Assembly (NCBI GenBank): GCA_950059165.1
Contig: CATLUC010000026.1
Coordinates: 1-17,165 of the forward strand
Source: an uncultured Clostridium sp.
GTDB taxonomy: Bacteria > Bacillota > Clostridia > TANB77 > CAG-508
Length of the DNA stretch: 17,165 bases
Reading direction: 5' to 3'
Positions 7,826-14,956 of this stretch are shown in pieces. The position numbers were made by a program, and so were the translations under genes. The notes beneath the pieces are model-generated. The model saw only the letters and a list, made by a program, of their open reading frames with translations. It searched no databases and was not told the origin of the DNA. The stretch's first letter is position 1; the number at the start of each line of letters is the position of its first letter.

Positions 7826-8083
7826 ATGCAATTAGTTAATATTGGATTTGGAAATATAGTTTCAGCAGAAAGAATTGTAGCAATTGTAAGCCCAGAGTCA
7901 GCACCAATAAAAAGAATGGTTCAAGAGGCAAAAGATAATAAAACTGCTGTTGATGCAACATATGGAAGAAGAACAAGGGCAGTGTTAATTATGGATTCAG
8001 GTCATATTATTTTATCAGCTGTTCAACCAGAAACAGTAGGAGGAAGAATCGACAAAACAATATCTCAAGAAGATGTAAAATAG
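7826..8083 (+). CDS. remA: RemA/YlzA family DNA-binding regulator (DUF370)
   Basis: An 85-residue protein matching the DUF370 family along its whole length: MQLVNIGFGNIVSAERIVAI, then ESAPIKRMVQEAK, DATYGRRTRAVLI and SGHIILSAVQPETV. In Bacillus subtilis RemA is a DNA-binding activator of matrix and osmoprotection genes; in other Firmicutes the role is less clear. GTGAGGAAAG lies just upstream. It is located between yicC and rpoZ/gmk as in most Firmicutes. Confidence 0.94.
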   Translation: MQLVNIGFGNIVSAERIVAIVSPESAPIKRMVQEAKDNKTAVDATYGRRTRAVLIMDSGHIILSAVQPETVGGRIDKTISQEDVK

Positions 8084-8115
8084 TTAAAGGTTTATAAAAT
8101 TTTAGATAAAATATA

Positions 8116-8200
8116 GTTATAGTTTAGTGAAAATATAATTATTACTTAAATATTTATATCTCAACTATTTAGATTAATCGATGTTTTACTGAACTGTAAC
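8116..8200 (+). promoter_or_regulatory. Possible structured leader upstream of rpoZ
   Basis: The 143-nt gap before rpoZ holds a long imperfect stem. Positions 8116-8132 (GTTATAGTTTAGTGAAA) can pair over 17 bp with 8184-8200 (TTTTACTGAACTGTAAC), using three G-U pairs and no bulge, around a 51-nt loop. G-U pairs rather than mismatches suggest RNA-level pairing. The stem ends ~14 nt before the GGAGGAG binding site. No known riboswitch is recognised, and there is no T-run. Confidence 0.4.
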
Positions 8201-8226
8201 AAAATTAAAAATAGGAGGAGTTTAAA

Positions 8227-8415
8227 ATGATAGTTAAACCAACAGTAGGTGAATTATTAACAAAAGCTAAAAACAGATATGAATTAGTAATTGCAACAGC
8301 AAGAAGGGCTAGACAAATTTCAGCAGGTGATGAAGCAAGAACTAATGTAAAGGAAGAATCACCAGTTACATTAGCAGCAAATGAAATAGCAGAGGGGAAG
8401 GTAACAATATGTTAG
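8227..8415 (+). CDS. rpoZ: RNA polymerase omega subunit
   Basis: A 62-residue protein with the omega core NRYELVIATARRARQI followed by the acidic and alanine-rich helix (VTLAANEIAEGKV). Omega binds the beta' C-terminus and aids RNA polymerase assembly. AGGAGGAG precedes the ATG. It overlaps gmk by 7 nt, so the two are translationally coupled; the order rpoZ-gmk is reversed relative to B. subtilis gmk-rpoZ. Confidence 0.93.
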   Translation: MIVKPTVGELLTKAKNRYELVIATARRARQISAGDEARTNVKEESPVTLAANEIAEGKVTIC

Positions 8416-8981
8416 TCATATTATCAGGAGTAGCAGGAGCAGGAAAAGATACAATAAAAAAAGAACTAATAAAAAGGATGGAAAATGTAGAATCACTTCC
8501 ATCTTTTACTTCTAGGCCAATGCGTGAGGGAGACATAGAAGGTCAAACTTACAATTTTGTAAGTAGAGAAGAATTTGAAAACATGATAGAAAAACAAGAA
8601 TTTTATGAATATGATATTCACCATAATCAATATTATGGAACATCTAGGAAATTGCTAAATGACAAAATAAAAAGTGGTAAAATAATTGTAAAAGATATTG
8701 ATGTAAATGGAACAGAGCATCTAAAAGAATTGTTAAAACAAGATACTAAGGTAGTTACTGTCTTTTTAAGAGTGCCAAAAGAAGAATTGAGAAAAAGACT
8801 TGAAGAAAGAGTGGACAAGCCTAGTCCAGCTGAAATTGTACTAAGATTAAATAGATTTGATTATGAAGAATCTAAAATCAGTTCATATGATTATGTTTTA
8901 AAAAATGACGATTTAGAAAAAACAGTACAAATAATAAGAACAATAATTGAAAATGAACAAGAAATGGAGAATAAAAACTAG
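8409..8981 (+). CDS. gmk: Guanylate kinase
   Basis: A 190-residue enzyme catalysing ATP + GMP = ADP + GDP. The P-loop GVAGAGKDT is at residues 7-15. The GMP-binding segment SFTSRPMREGDIEGQTYNFV and the YYGTS motif are in place, followed by DIDVNGTEHLK (usually DIDVQGA). The lid LRKRLEERV differs from the commonest form, with PSPAEIVLRLNRFDYE replacing the usual TESEE stretch. It is still within Clostridia-type variation. It starts within rpoZ, and GGGGAAGG serves as its binding site. Confidence 0.93.
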   Translation: MLVILSGVAGAGKDTIKKELIKRMENVESLPSFTSRPMREGDIEGQTYNFVSREEFENMIEKQEFYEYDIHHNQYYGTSRKLLNDKIKSGKIIVKDIDVNGTEHLKELLKQDTKVVTVFLRVPKEELRKRLEERVDKPSPAEIVLRLNRFDYEESKISSYDYVLKNDDLEKTVQIIRTIIENEQEMENKN

Positions 8982-8982
8982 T

Positions 8983-9934
8983 ATGGAAGAACAAAAAGAA
9001 GAAAGACTTTTACATAGAATGGTAAGAGAATTGTGCCAAGAGATGGACATCAAGTTTGAAAAACTATCATTTGACTGGATTTTGCAATTATCAAAAAATG
9101 GACAAGTAAGGCATATTACAGATAATATGTTTGATAATAATATGTTAGCATCTGGTACAATTGTATCTGATAAATATGCAACATATGAGGTGCTAAAATC
9201 TCAAAATATTCCGATAATAGAACACAAAATGGTATTCAATCCAGCAACTAGAAGCAGACTTATTCCAGAAGAAAGTAATTGTAAATTAATAGAAAATGAA
9301 TTTTTAAAGTATGGTAGATTAGTAGTTAAGCCAAATAATGATTGTCAAGGAAATGGAATAGAACTTTGTAATAGTTTAAGGGAAACAGAAATTGCAATTC
9401 AAAAACTATTTAATGAAAACAATGCATCTGTTAGTATTTGCCCTTTTTATGATATAAAAAATGAATATAGAACTTTTTACTTAAATGGAGAAGTATTACT
9501 AATTTACAGCAAAACAAAGCCTTTTGTAATAGGTGATGGAAAGTCAACACTTGGAGAATTGGCATCAAATTTGCAATTGCCAAATAGGTTGCCAGTAGAA
9601 AAAAACTTAAGAAAACTTGATTTGGAATATATACCAAGTGAAGGGGAAAGTGTAGAGATTTCTTGGAAATTTAATTTAAGTGGTGGAGCAATTCCAAATA
9701 TTTTGGAAAAAGATGAATTGTATAATAAAATTGAAAAGTTGGCAATTAATGCAGGTAAGGCAGTTAATATGAATTTTGCTACAATTGATATTATTCAAAC
9801 AATGGATAATAATTTGTTGGTAATGGAAATAAATTCAGGCGTTTGTGGAAAGATTTTTACAGAATTAGTAGAACGGTGGATATGAAAAACTAAAAGATAT
9901 ATACAGAAAAGCACTGCAGAATATGTTTACATAA
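8983..9934 (+). CDS. ATP-grasp family ligase, read through a +1 shift at CGG
   Basis: A 316-residue protein of the ATP-grasp superfamily (RimK/cyanophycin-synthetase-like), enzymes that activate a carboxylate with ATP and join it to an amine or thiol. The nucleotide-binding elements are GRLVVKPNNDCQGNGIEL (about residues 109-126), the strand EYRTFYLNGEVLLIY, the VIGDGKSTLGEL segment typical of cyanophycin-synthetase relatives, and C-terminal ATIDII and VMEINSG. The zero frame ends VE-CGG-TGG-ATA-TGA (stop 9880-9882). Skipping the C at 9874 gives VE-GGYEKLKDIYRKALQNMFT and stops at 9932-9934, a normal helical end for this fold. It sits two bases after gmk. Substrate unknown. Confidence 0.8.
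9874..9877 (+). other. +1 frameshift site 4: CGGT in the ATP-grasp gene
   Basis: The zero frame reads GTA GAA CGG TGG ATA TGA. Omitting the C at 9874 gives GTA GAA GGT GGA TAT GAA AAA, that is VE-GGYEK, with 19 residues before the TAA. Because the lost tail is short, this site is the least certain from homology alone, but it follows the same rule as the other three. Confidence 0.72.
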
Positions 9935-9937
9935 AAA

Positions 9938-9967
9938 TGTCGCAAAAGAAACGTCCCCAATACGACA
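9938..9967 (+). repeat. Short palindromic element with a CGTCCCC core
   Basis: TGTCG (9938-9942) pairs with CGACA (9963-9967), plus one further pair after a mismatch. The loop contains AAACGTCCCC. The heptamer CGTCCCC/GGGGACG is shared with the palindromes near 16483 and 16548. It resembles REP-type elements mobilised by RAYT (Y1) transposases. It lies immediately before the priA binding site AAGGAGG. Confidence 0.5.
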
Positions 9968-9983
9968 AGGAGGCAAAAGTGAA

Positions 9984-12251
9984 ATGATAGCAGAAGTTAT
10001 TATTAATAGAACTGCTAAGAAATTGAATAGAACTTTTGATTATCAGGTCCCAAAAGTGCTAGAGGGGCTTATTTTTGTTGGTAGCAAAGTTTTAGTTCCT
10101 TTTGGTAAAGGAGAGAAACTAGAAGAAGCTTTTGTTGTGGGGTTAAAGGAAAAGACAAATTATCAATATGAGATTAAAGAGATTGCTAAGTTAGAAGAGC
10201 AGTTAAAAGATGAACAAATTGAACTTGCAAAGTGGATGGCAAAACGTTATTTTTGTAATGTTTCAGATTGTATTAAGCTGATGCTGACACCAGGAACTAG
10301 GACTAAAAATAAGGAAAATAGAGTGCAAGATAAAACAATTAATTGCGTTTATCTTGCAAAAGGTATGGAAGAAATAGAGTTAGATATACACTTAGGGAAA
10401 ATTAAGTCAGAGAAGCAAAAAAAGGTGGTTTCTTTTGTTAAAGATAATGAGGGAGTAACTATATCAGAAATAGAGATGTTTACAGATTGTTCAAGGGCTA
10501 TTGTGAATACGTTGATTAAAAATGGGTATTTAGAAATTGTAGAAGAAAAAGTTGAAAGAAATCCATTAAAGGTAAAGGATTTAGAAAAAATTAAGCAGAC
10601 AGAGAAAGCACAAAATTTGGAATTGACTGAAGAGCAAGAAGATGCATACAAAAAAGTGAAAGAGAATATGGAAAAAAATGAGTATAAGTCTTTTTTATTA
10701 TTTGGTGTAACAGGTTCTGGCAAAACTGAAATTTATTTACAATTAATAGGGACAGCCCTAGAGAAGCAAAAAAATGCAATTCTTTTAGTTCCTGAGATTT
10801 CTTTGACACCTCAGATGTTGAATAGATTTATGGCAAGGTTTGGAAAAGAAGAAATAGCAGTTTTACATAGCAAATTATCAATTGGAGAAAGGCATGATGA
10901 ATGGGAAAGAATAAGACAAGGAAATGCAAAAATAGTGATTGGTGCAAGGTCAGCAATATTTGCACCTGTAGAAAATTTGGGACTTATAATTATTGATGAA
11001 GAACATGACAGCTCATATAAGTCAGAGGCAAGCCCTAAATATGATGCAAAAGAAGTTGCAAAACAAATTGCCAAACAAAATAAATGTCCATTAGTGTTAG
11101 GTAGTGCAACACCAGATTTGCGAAACTATTATGTTGCTATTAAAGAAAATGACAAAGAAATGGAATTGTTAAAATTAACAAAAAGGGCAAATAAATCTTC
11201 TTTACCAACAGTTCAGATTATAGACTTAAAGCAGGAATTAATAAGTGGAAATCATTCTATGCTTAGTATAGATTTATATAATAGCATTGAAGAAAATTTA
11301 AAACTTAAAAGACAAACTATTTTGTTTTTAAATAGAAGAGGTTATTCAACATTTATAATGTGCAGAAATTGTGGATATACTGTAAAATGCAAGAATTGTA
11401 ATATTAGCTTAACATATCATAGCTATGAAAAGAAATTAAAATGCCATTATTGTGGTTATGAAGAAAATGTTGTAACAGTATGTCCTGAATGTCATAGTGA
11501 CAAAATTCGCTATTTTGGAACAGGAACACAGAAATTAGAGCAAGAAGTACTAAAACAGTTTCCAAATGCAAAAACTATTAGAATGGATATAGATACAGTA
11601 ACTAAGAAAAATTCACATGAACATATTTTGGAAAAATTTAAAAATGAAAATATCGATATTTTAATTGGAACACAGATGGTAGTTAAAGGACATCATTTTC
11701 CAAATGTCACATTAGTAGGTGTAATTGCAGCAGATAGCTTTTTGAATTTAGATGATTATAGGGCAAATGAAAGAACATTTCAAATTTTAACGCAAGTAGC
11801 AGGACGTGCAGGACGAGAAAATTTGCCAGGAAAAGTAATTATACAAAGTTACAATCCAGAAAACTTTAGTATTCAATGTAGTAAAGAACAAAACTATGAA
11901 AAATTTTATGAAACCGAAATAACTTTACGTAAACAGTTGAAATATCCACCATTTTGTGATATAATAGTGGTGAATTTTAGCAGTTTACAAGAGCTAGAGA
12001 TAAGAAATGCAAGTAATTGGATTTATGAACATCTAAAAAAAGAATTAGAAAAAGAACAATTTAAAGTATTTAAGCCAATGCCATCACCAATAGATAAAAT
12101 ACAAAACAGGTTACGCTTTAGAATAATTATTAAAGGAAATATGAATGTTAAAGCAAATGATGTTTTAAATGAGCTTTTGAAGCAAGCTTATGAAAAAGAT
12201 TGGAAATATACTAAAATATCAATAGATGTAAATCCTAATAATATGATGTAA
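9984..12251 (+). CDS. priA: Primosomal replication-restart helicase PriA
   Basis: PriA (755 residues) is a 3'-5' superfamily-2 helicase that recognises stalled forks and reloads the replisome. The N-terminal 3'-DNA-binding domain (about 1-100) is followed by a winged-helix segment. Walker A GVTGSGKTE is at residues 241-249 and Walker B DEEH at 338-341. The paired zinc-binding cysteines CRNC, CKNC, CHYC and CPEC start at C460. The helicase motifs GTQMVVKGHHFPNV and QVAGRAGR follow. Length and order are normal. AAGGAGG lies 10 nt upstream. It precedes def and fmt as in other Firmicutes, but coaBC, usually just before priA, is absent and an ATP-grasp gene takes that place. Confidence 0.97.
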   Translation: MIAEVIINRTAKKLNRTFDYQVPKVLEGLIFVGSKVLVPFGKGEKLEEAFVVGLKEKTNYQYEIKEIAKLEEQLKDEQIELAKWMAKRYFCNVSDCIKLMLTPGTRTKNKENRVQDKTINCVYLAKGMEEIELDIHLGKIKSEKQKKVVSFVKDNEGVTISEIEMFTDCSRAIVNTLIKNGYLEIVEEKVERNPLKVKDLEKIKQTEKAQNLELTEEQEDAYKKVKENMEKNEYKSFLLFGVTGSGKTEIYLQLIGTALEKQKNAILLVPEISLTPQMLNRFMARFGKEEIAVLHSKLSIGERHDEWERIRQGNAKIVIGARSAIFAPVENLGLIIIDEEHDSSYKSEASPKYDAKEVAKQIAKQNKCPLVLGSATPDLRNYYVAIKENDKEMELLKLTKRANKSSLPTVQIIDLKQELISGNHSMLSIDLYNSIEENLKLKRQTILFLNRRGYSTFIMCRNCGYTVKCKNCNISLTYHSYEKKLKCHYCGYEENVVTVCPECHSDKIRYFGTGTQKLEQEVLKQFPNAKTIRMDIDTVTKKNSHEHILEKFKNENIDILIGTQMVVKGHHFPNVTLVGVIAADSFLNLDDYRANERTFQILTQVAGRAGRENLPGKVIIQSYNPENFSIQCSKEQNYEKFYETEITLRKQLKYPPFCDIIVVNFSSLQELEIRNASNWIYEHLKKELEKEQFKVFKPMPSPIDKIQNRLRFRIIIKGNMNVKANDVLNELLKQAYEKDWKYTKISIDVNPNNMM

Positions 12252-12308
12252 ATTGGATTATTATTTTACAACTAAAAATTTATATATTTTTATTTGTAAC
12301 ATCCAATT
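12251..12308 (+). promoter_or_regulatory. Long interrupted hairpin between priA and def
   Basis: Three stem blocks nest: AATTGGAT/ATCCAATT (12251-12258 with 12301-12308), TTACAA/TTGTAA (12266-12271 with 12294-12299) and TAAAAAT/ATTTTTA (12273-12279 with 12286-12292), for 21 pairs in all. A TATAAT follows at 12310-12315, which could be the -10 of a def promoter with a weak -35. No T-run follows the stem on the plus strand. Confidence 0.45.
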
Positions 12309-12338
12309 GTATAATAATTGTAATAAGGAGAATTGAAA

Positions 12339-12386
12339 ATGGCAATTAGGAATTTGAGATTTGAAAAAGAAATCAAGAGAAGTTGA
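12339..12386 (+). pseudogene. Orphaned def start: 15-codon frame with the canonical N-terminus
   Basis: AAGGAG (12325-12330) is 8 nt upstream of this ATG, and the frame reads MAIRNLRF, the usual beginning of Clostridia peptide deformylases. After only 15 codons it hits TGA (12384-12386), one frame away from the rest of def. There is no CGG here. About six residues that normally follow (the segment before L-KKKSREV) are missing. A deletion of about 17 nt between two copies of TTTGAA would explain both the gap and the frame change. Confidence 0.6.
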
Positions 12387-12804
12387 TGTAATTGATGAAA
12401 AGTTACAAATTTTAATTGATGATATGATAGAAACTATGCATAAATATAATGGTGTAGGTCTAGCAGCAGTACAAGTTGGAATTTTAAAAAGGGTAATTGT
12501 TATTGATTTATATGATGATAAAGGCCCAATTGTTATGATAAATCCTGTTATAATTAAAACAAAAGGAGAACATGAAATGGATGAGGGTTGCTTAAGTTTT
12601 CCTAATCAATTTGCAAAAGTAATAAGACCAGAGGAAGTTGTTGCAGAATATACTAATAGAGAAGGAAAAAGAATGAGAGTGAAAGCCAAAGAATTGTTAG
12701 CACAGGCAATTTGTCATGAAGTAGACCATTTAAATGGAGAGGTATTTATGGACAAAATAATACCAGGAACTTTGGAATATATAGAGCCAGAAAATAATAA
12801 CTAA
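12361..12804 (+). CDS. def: Peptide deformylase, body of the gene with a disrupted or alternative start
   Basis: Deformylase removes the formyl group from nascent N-terminal methionine and is normally essential when fmt is present. All three metal-site motifs are intact: GVGLAAVQ (V in place of the common P), DEGCLSFP with the metal-ligand Cys, and HEVDH with the two metal-binding His and the catalytic Glu. The C-terminus IIPGTLEYIEPENNN is typical. Counted from the TTG at 12361 it has 147 residues. That TTG is the only possible start in frame (TGA at 12355-12357), and AGGAA (12348-12352) stands 8 nt before it. The normal N-terminal strand (MAIRNLRF...) lies in another frame just upstream. 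Either the gene starts at TTG and makes a shortened enzyme, or the assembly or strain carries a small deletion. Confidence 0.85.
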   Translation: MKKKSREVDVIDEKLQILIDDMIETMHKYNGVGLAAVQVGILKRVIVIDLYDDKGPIVMINPVIIKTKGEHEMDEGCLSFPNQFAKVIRPEEVVAEYTNREGKRMRVKAKELLAQAICHEVDHLNGEVFMDKIIPGTLEYIEPENNN

Positions 12805-12846
12805 AAATTAATATAATATATAATATTAAATTAAGGATGTGAAATT

Positions 12847-13125
12847 ATGAAAAAAGTACAGTTAACTGAACAAGAAGAAAGAAAAGAAAGAATGGAGATT
12901 GAAAAAAGTCCACTTATACAAACAATTATAAGATTAGTGGAAGATGAACAAATGACAGCTTATTCTATAGATAAATATAAAAAATCAGAAGTTCCAATAA
13001 GTGCTTCAACAATACTTAAAATTATAAAAAGATGTGAAAAATATGGATATATAGATAAAGAAAAAAAAGAAGAGGGAAAAAAATTAAGAAAAGCACAAAG
13101 AAAAGGGAGAAAAGGGAAAAAATAA
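12847..13125 (+). CDS. Single-unit helix-turn-helix-like protein of unknown function
   Basis: A 92-residue basic protein preceded by AAGGATGTGA. Its core KSPLIQTIIRLVEDEQMTAY, continuing SIDKYKKSEVPISASTILKII, aligns by eye with each of the four repeats in the protein encoded at 14957-16483, best with the fourth (STVKRIIELVNDENMTSYSI). The pattern, two helices around a turn and a third ending in a (K/E)YG(Y/L)I strand, suggests a winged or simple HTH fold. The C-terminus is a run of K, R and G. The TAA at 13123-13125 is in the same frame as the next gene, so the pair looks like a split version of the fused paralogue downstream of fmt. Confidence 0.65.
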   Translation: MKKVQLTEQEERKERMEIEKSPLIQTIIRLVEDEQMTAYSIDKYKKSEVPISASTILKIIKRCEKYGYIDKEKKEEGKKLRKAQRKGRKGKK

Positions 13126-13167
13126 ATTCGTTGTAATTATGTTCAATGTTGTGAAGAAACACCAGTT

Positions 13168-13917
13168 ATGTACAAAGAAGACGAATCTTTACAACCACAA
13201 GAAAAAGACGAAATGTTAAAAGCAAATTTTCAAGATACAGATATTATTGAAGTTGTAAATCAATATATATCAGCAAAAGAATATGAAAAAGCATTAAAAT
13301 TAATTAGAGCTAGACACCAGTTAAATAATATAACTGTTTTAAAAGATATGGAAGAAAAATTAAAGAATTTAGAAATTTGTTTAGTAAGAGCTTGCAAAAC
13401 AGAAACTGCAATTAGAATGCTAAGTGCAGGAAATGAAAATATAAGTGCTATTTCAGAGTTGACAGAATTATCAAAAGAAGCAGTGGCTATTTTAAAGATG
13501 AAACTAAATAAATCACATAAAAAAATTAAATTTGTAAGTTTAAATACAAGAGAAATGGCAATCAATGAATTTTTGAAATACAAGTCGACATATGAAATAC
13601 AACAGCAATTTGGAATTAACGATGTAGAGATAATAGATATTGAAGATCAAGCTAGATATAGGAAATTATATAAGGCAAAAAAACAAGATTTTCAAGTAAA
13701 ACAAAAGCAAGATAGTATAACAAGAATAATTGTACTTGCTACAAAATTAGGTATTAAGGAAAATGCTATTGCTAAAGTATTGAAATTAGATACAGAGACA
13801 GTGAAAGACTACTTAAACAATGCAGTGGAAGCTGATTTGATTAAAAAAAGTGAATTAAAGGGAATAAGCATATTAGATTATGGATTTTCAAGTAATGAAG
13901 AAAAAACTAGAGAGTAA
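13168..13917 (+). CDS. Unknown protein paralogous to the C-terminal half of the 14957-16483 product
   Basis: A 249-residue soluble, helical protein. It matches the C-terminal domain of the downstream paralogue throughout. Shared segments include YISAKEYEKALKLIRAR against YISIGKYKEALDIIRSR, LVRACKTETAIRML against LIKACKVQTAIKMI, DIEDQARYRKL against DIENQSKYRQV, KQDSITRIIVLATKLG against KQDSVTRVIVLVTKLG, and the ending LKGISILDYG against LQGIDLLDYG. The last third resembles HTH units (KENAIAKVLKLDTETVKDYL), so DNA or RNA binding is possible. The start ATG has only a weak binding site; the frame is open upstream as far as the preceding gene's stop. No catalytic motif is seen. Confidence 0.65.
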   Translation: MYKEDESLQPQEKDEMLKANFQDTDIIEVVNQYISAKEYEKALKLIRARHQLNNITVLKDMEEKLKNLEICLVRACKTETAIRMLSAGNENISAISELTELSKEAVAILKMKLNKSHKKIKFVSLNTREMAINEFLKYKSTYEIQQQFGINDVEIIDIEDQARYRKLYKAKKQDFQVKQKQDSITRIIVLATKLGIKENAIAKVLKLDTETVKDYLNNAVEADLIKKSELKGISILDYGFSSNEEKTRE

Positions 13918-13943
13918 AGAGTTTAGGAACGGAGGAAAAAATC

Positions 13944-14891
13944 ATGAACATTGTTTTTATGGGAACACCAGATTTTGCCAAAGAAAGTTTAGAGGCAATT
14001 TATAAAGCTGGTCATAATATCATGGCAGTAGTAACAAATCCAGACAGACCAAAAGGGAGAGGTATGAAATTAATACCATCAGAAGTAAAAGAATATGCAA
14101 TGGGAAAAGATTTAAAAATATATCAACCTTTAAAAATTAAAGAATTAACAGAAGAACTAAAAACAATAAATCCAGATGTTATTTGTGTAGTAGCATATGG
14201 AAAAATATTGCCTAGAAAAATATTAGAAATTCCTAAGTTTGGTTGTATAAATGTTCATGCTTCTTTGCTTCCAAAATACAGAGGAGCAGCCCCAATTCAA
14301 TGGGCAGTTTTAAATGGAGATAAAGTAACAGGAGTTAGCACTATGTATATGGACAAAGGAATGGACACTGGAGATATAATTTTAAAAGAAGAAGTTAAAA
14401 TAGGAGAAGATGAAACAACAGGAGAGCTATGGGAAAGACTTTCTAAAATAGGTGGAGAAGTTTTAGTACAAACTTTAGAAAAATTAGAAAAAGGTACAGC
14501 ACCAAGGGAAAAACAAAGTGAAGATTTTACAGTTGCACCAATGCTTTCTAAGGAAATGGCAAAAATTGATTGGGAAACAAAAACAGCACAAGAAATCAAA
14601 AATTTAGTAAGAGGTTTAAACCCTATTATGGGTGCATTTACAAACTTAAATGGAAAAAAAATAAAATTTTGGAAAGTTGCAATAGCAAGTGAAGAAGAAA
14701 TTGAAATTGAAAATATGAACATTATAAGAAATGGAACAGTTTTAGTTTCTGACACAAGAGATGGGCTTTTTATAAAAGCAAGACAAGGAGTTTTAAAAGT
14801 ATTAGAGATTCAAGGAGAAAATGCAAAAAAGATGCCAATACAAGATTTTTTAAGAGGAAACAAAATAGAAGAATTTGAAGTTTTTGAATAG
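13944..14891 (+). CDS. fmt: Methionyl-tRNA formyltransferase
   Basis: Fmt (315 residues) formylates initiator Met-tRNA using 10-formyltetrahydrofolate. The N-terminal MNIVFMGTPDFA Rossmann strand, NPDRPKGRGMK, the catalytic segment NVHASLLPKYRGAAPIQW (catalytic Asn and His; H105 here) and MDKGMDTGDI with the catalytic Asp are all present. The C-terminal OB-fold tRNA-binding domain ends normally with IQDFLRGNKI. GGAGG lies 8 nt upstream. It normally follows def directly; here two unrelated genes are inserted between them. Its TAG stop lies inside the left arm of a palindromic element. Confidence 0.97.
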   Translation: MNIVFMGTPDFAKESLEAIYKAGHNIMAVVTNPDRPKGRGMKLIPSEVKEYAMGKDLKIYQPLKIKELTEELKTINPDVICVVAYGKILPRKILEIPKFGCINVHASLLPKYRGAAPIQWAVLNGDKVTGVSTMYMDKGMDTGDIILKEEVKIGEDETTGELWERLSKIGGEVLVQTLEKLEKGTAPREKQSEDFTVAPMLSKEMAKIDWETKTAQEIKNLVRGLNPIMGAFTNLNGKKIKFWKVAIASEEEIEIENMNIIRNGTVLVSDTRDGLFIKARQGVLKVLEIQGENAKKMPIQDFLRGNKIEEFEVFE

Positions 14892-14918
14892 GATTTAGGG
14901 ACGGCCCCAAAATCCTAT
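14888..14918 (+). repeat. GGGACGG palindromic element 1 (overlaps the fmt stop)
   Basis: ATAGGATTTAGGG (14888-14900) pairs with CCCCAAAATCCTAT (14905-14918) with one A-A mismatch. It shares its sequence with the two elements downstream of the next gene, so it is a dispersed repeat, not a one-off hairpin. It could act as a weak terminator or an mRNA 3'-end stabiliser for fmt. Confidence 0.7.
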
Positions 14919-14956
14919 ATAGAGCTAGAAAATAAAAATAAGGGCGTGAAGTTGTT

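Noticed and set aside
2779..9877. Simple reassignment of CGG to another amino acid (for example Trp)
   Set aside because: CGG reassignment is known in some bacteria, but a triplet reassignment would not restore the reading frame at any of the four sites.
2578..9934. Four independent pseudogenes
   Set aside because: Both halves of each gene keep conserved motifs and typical length, there are no other lesions, and all four share the identical lesion at CGG.
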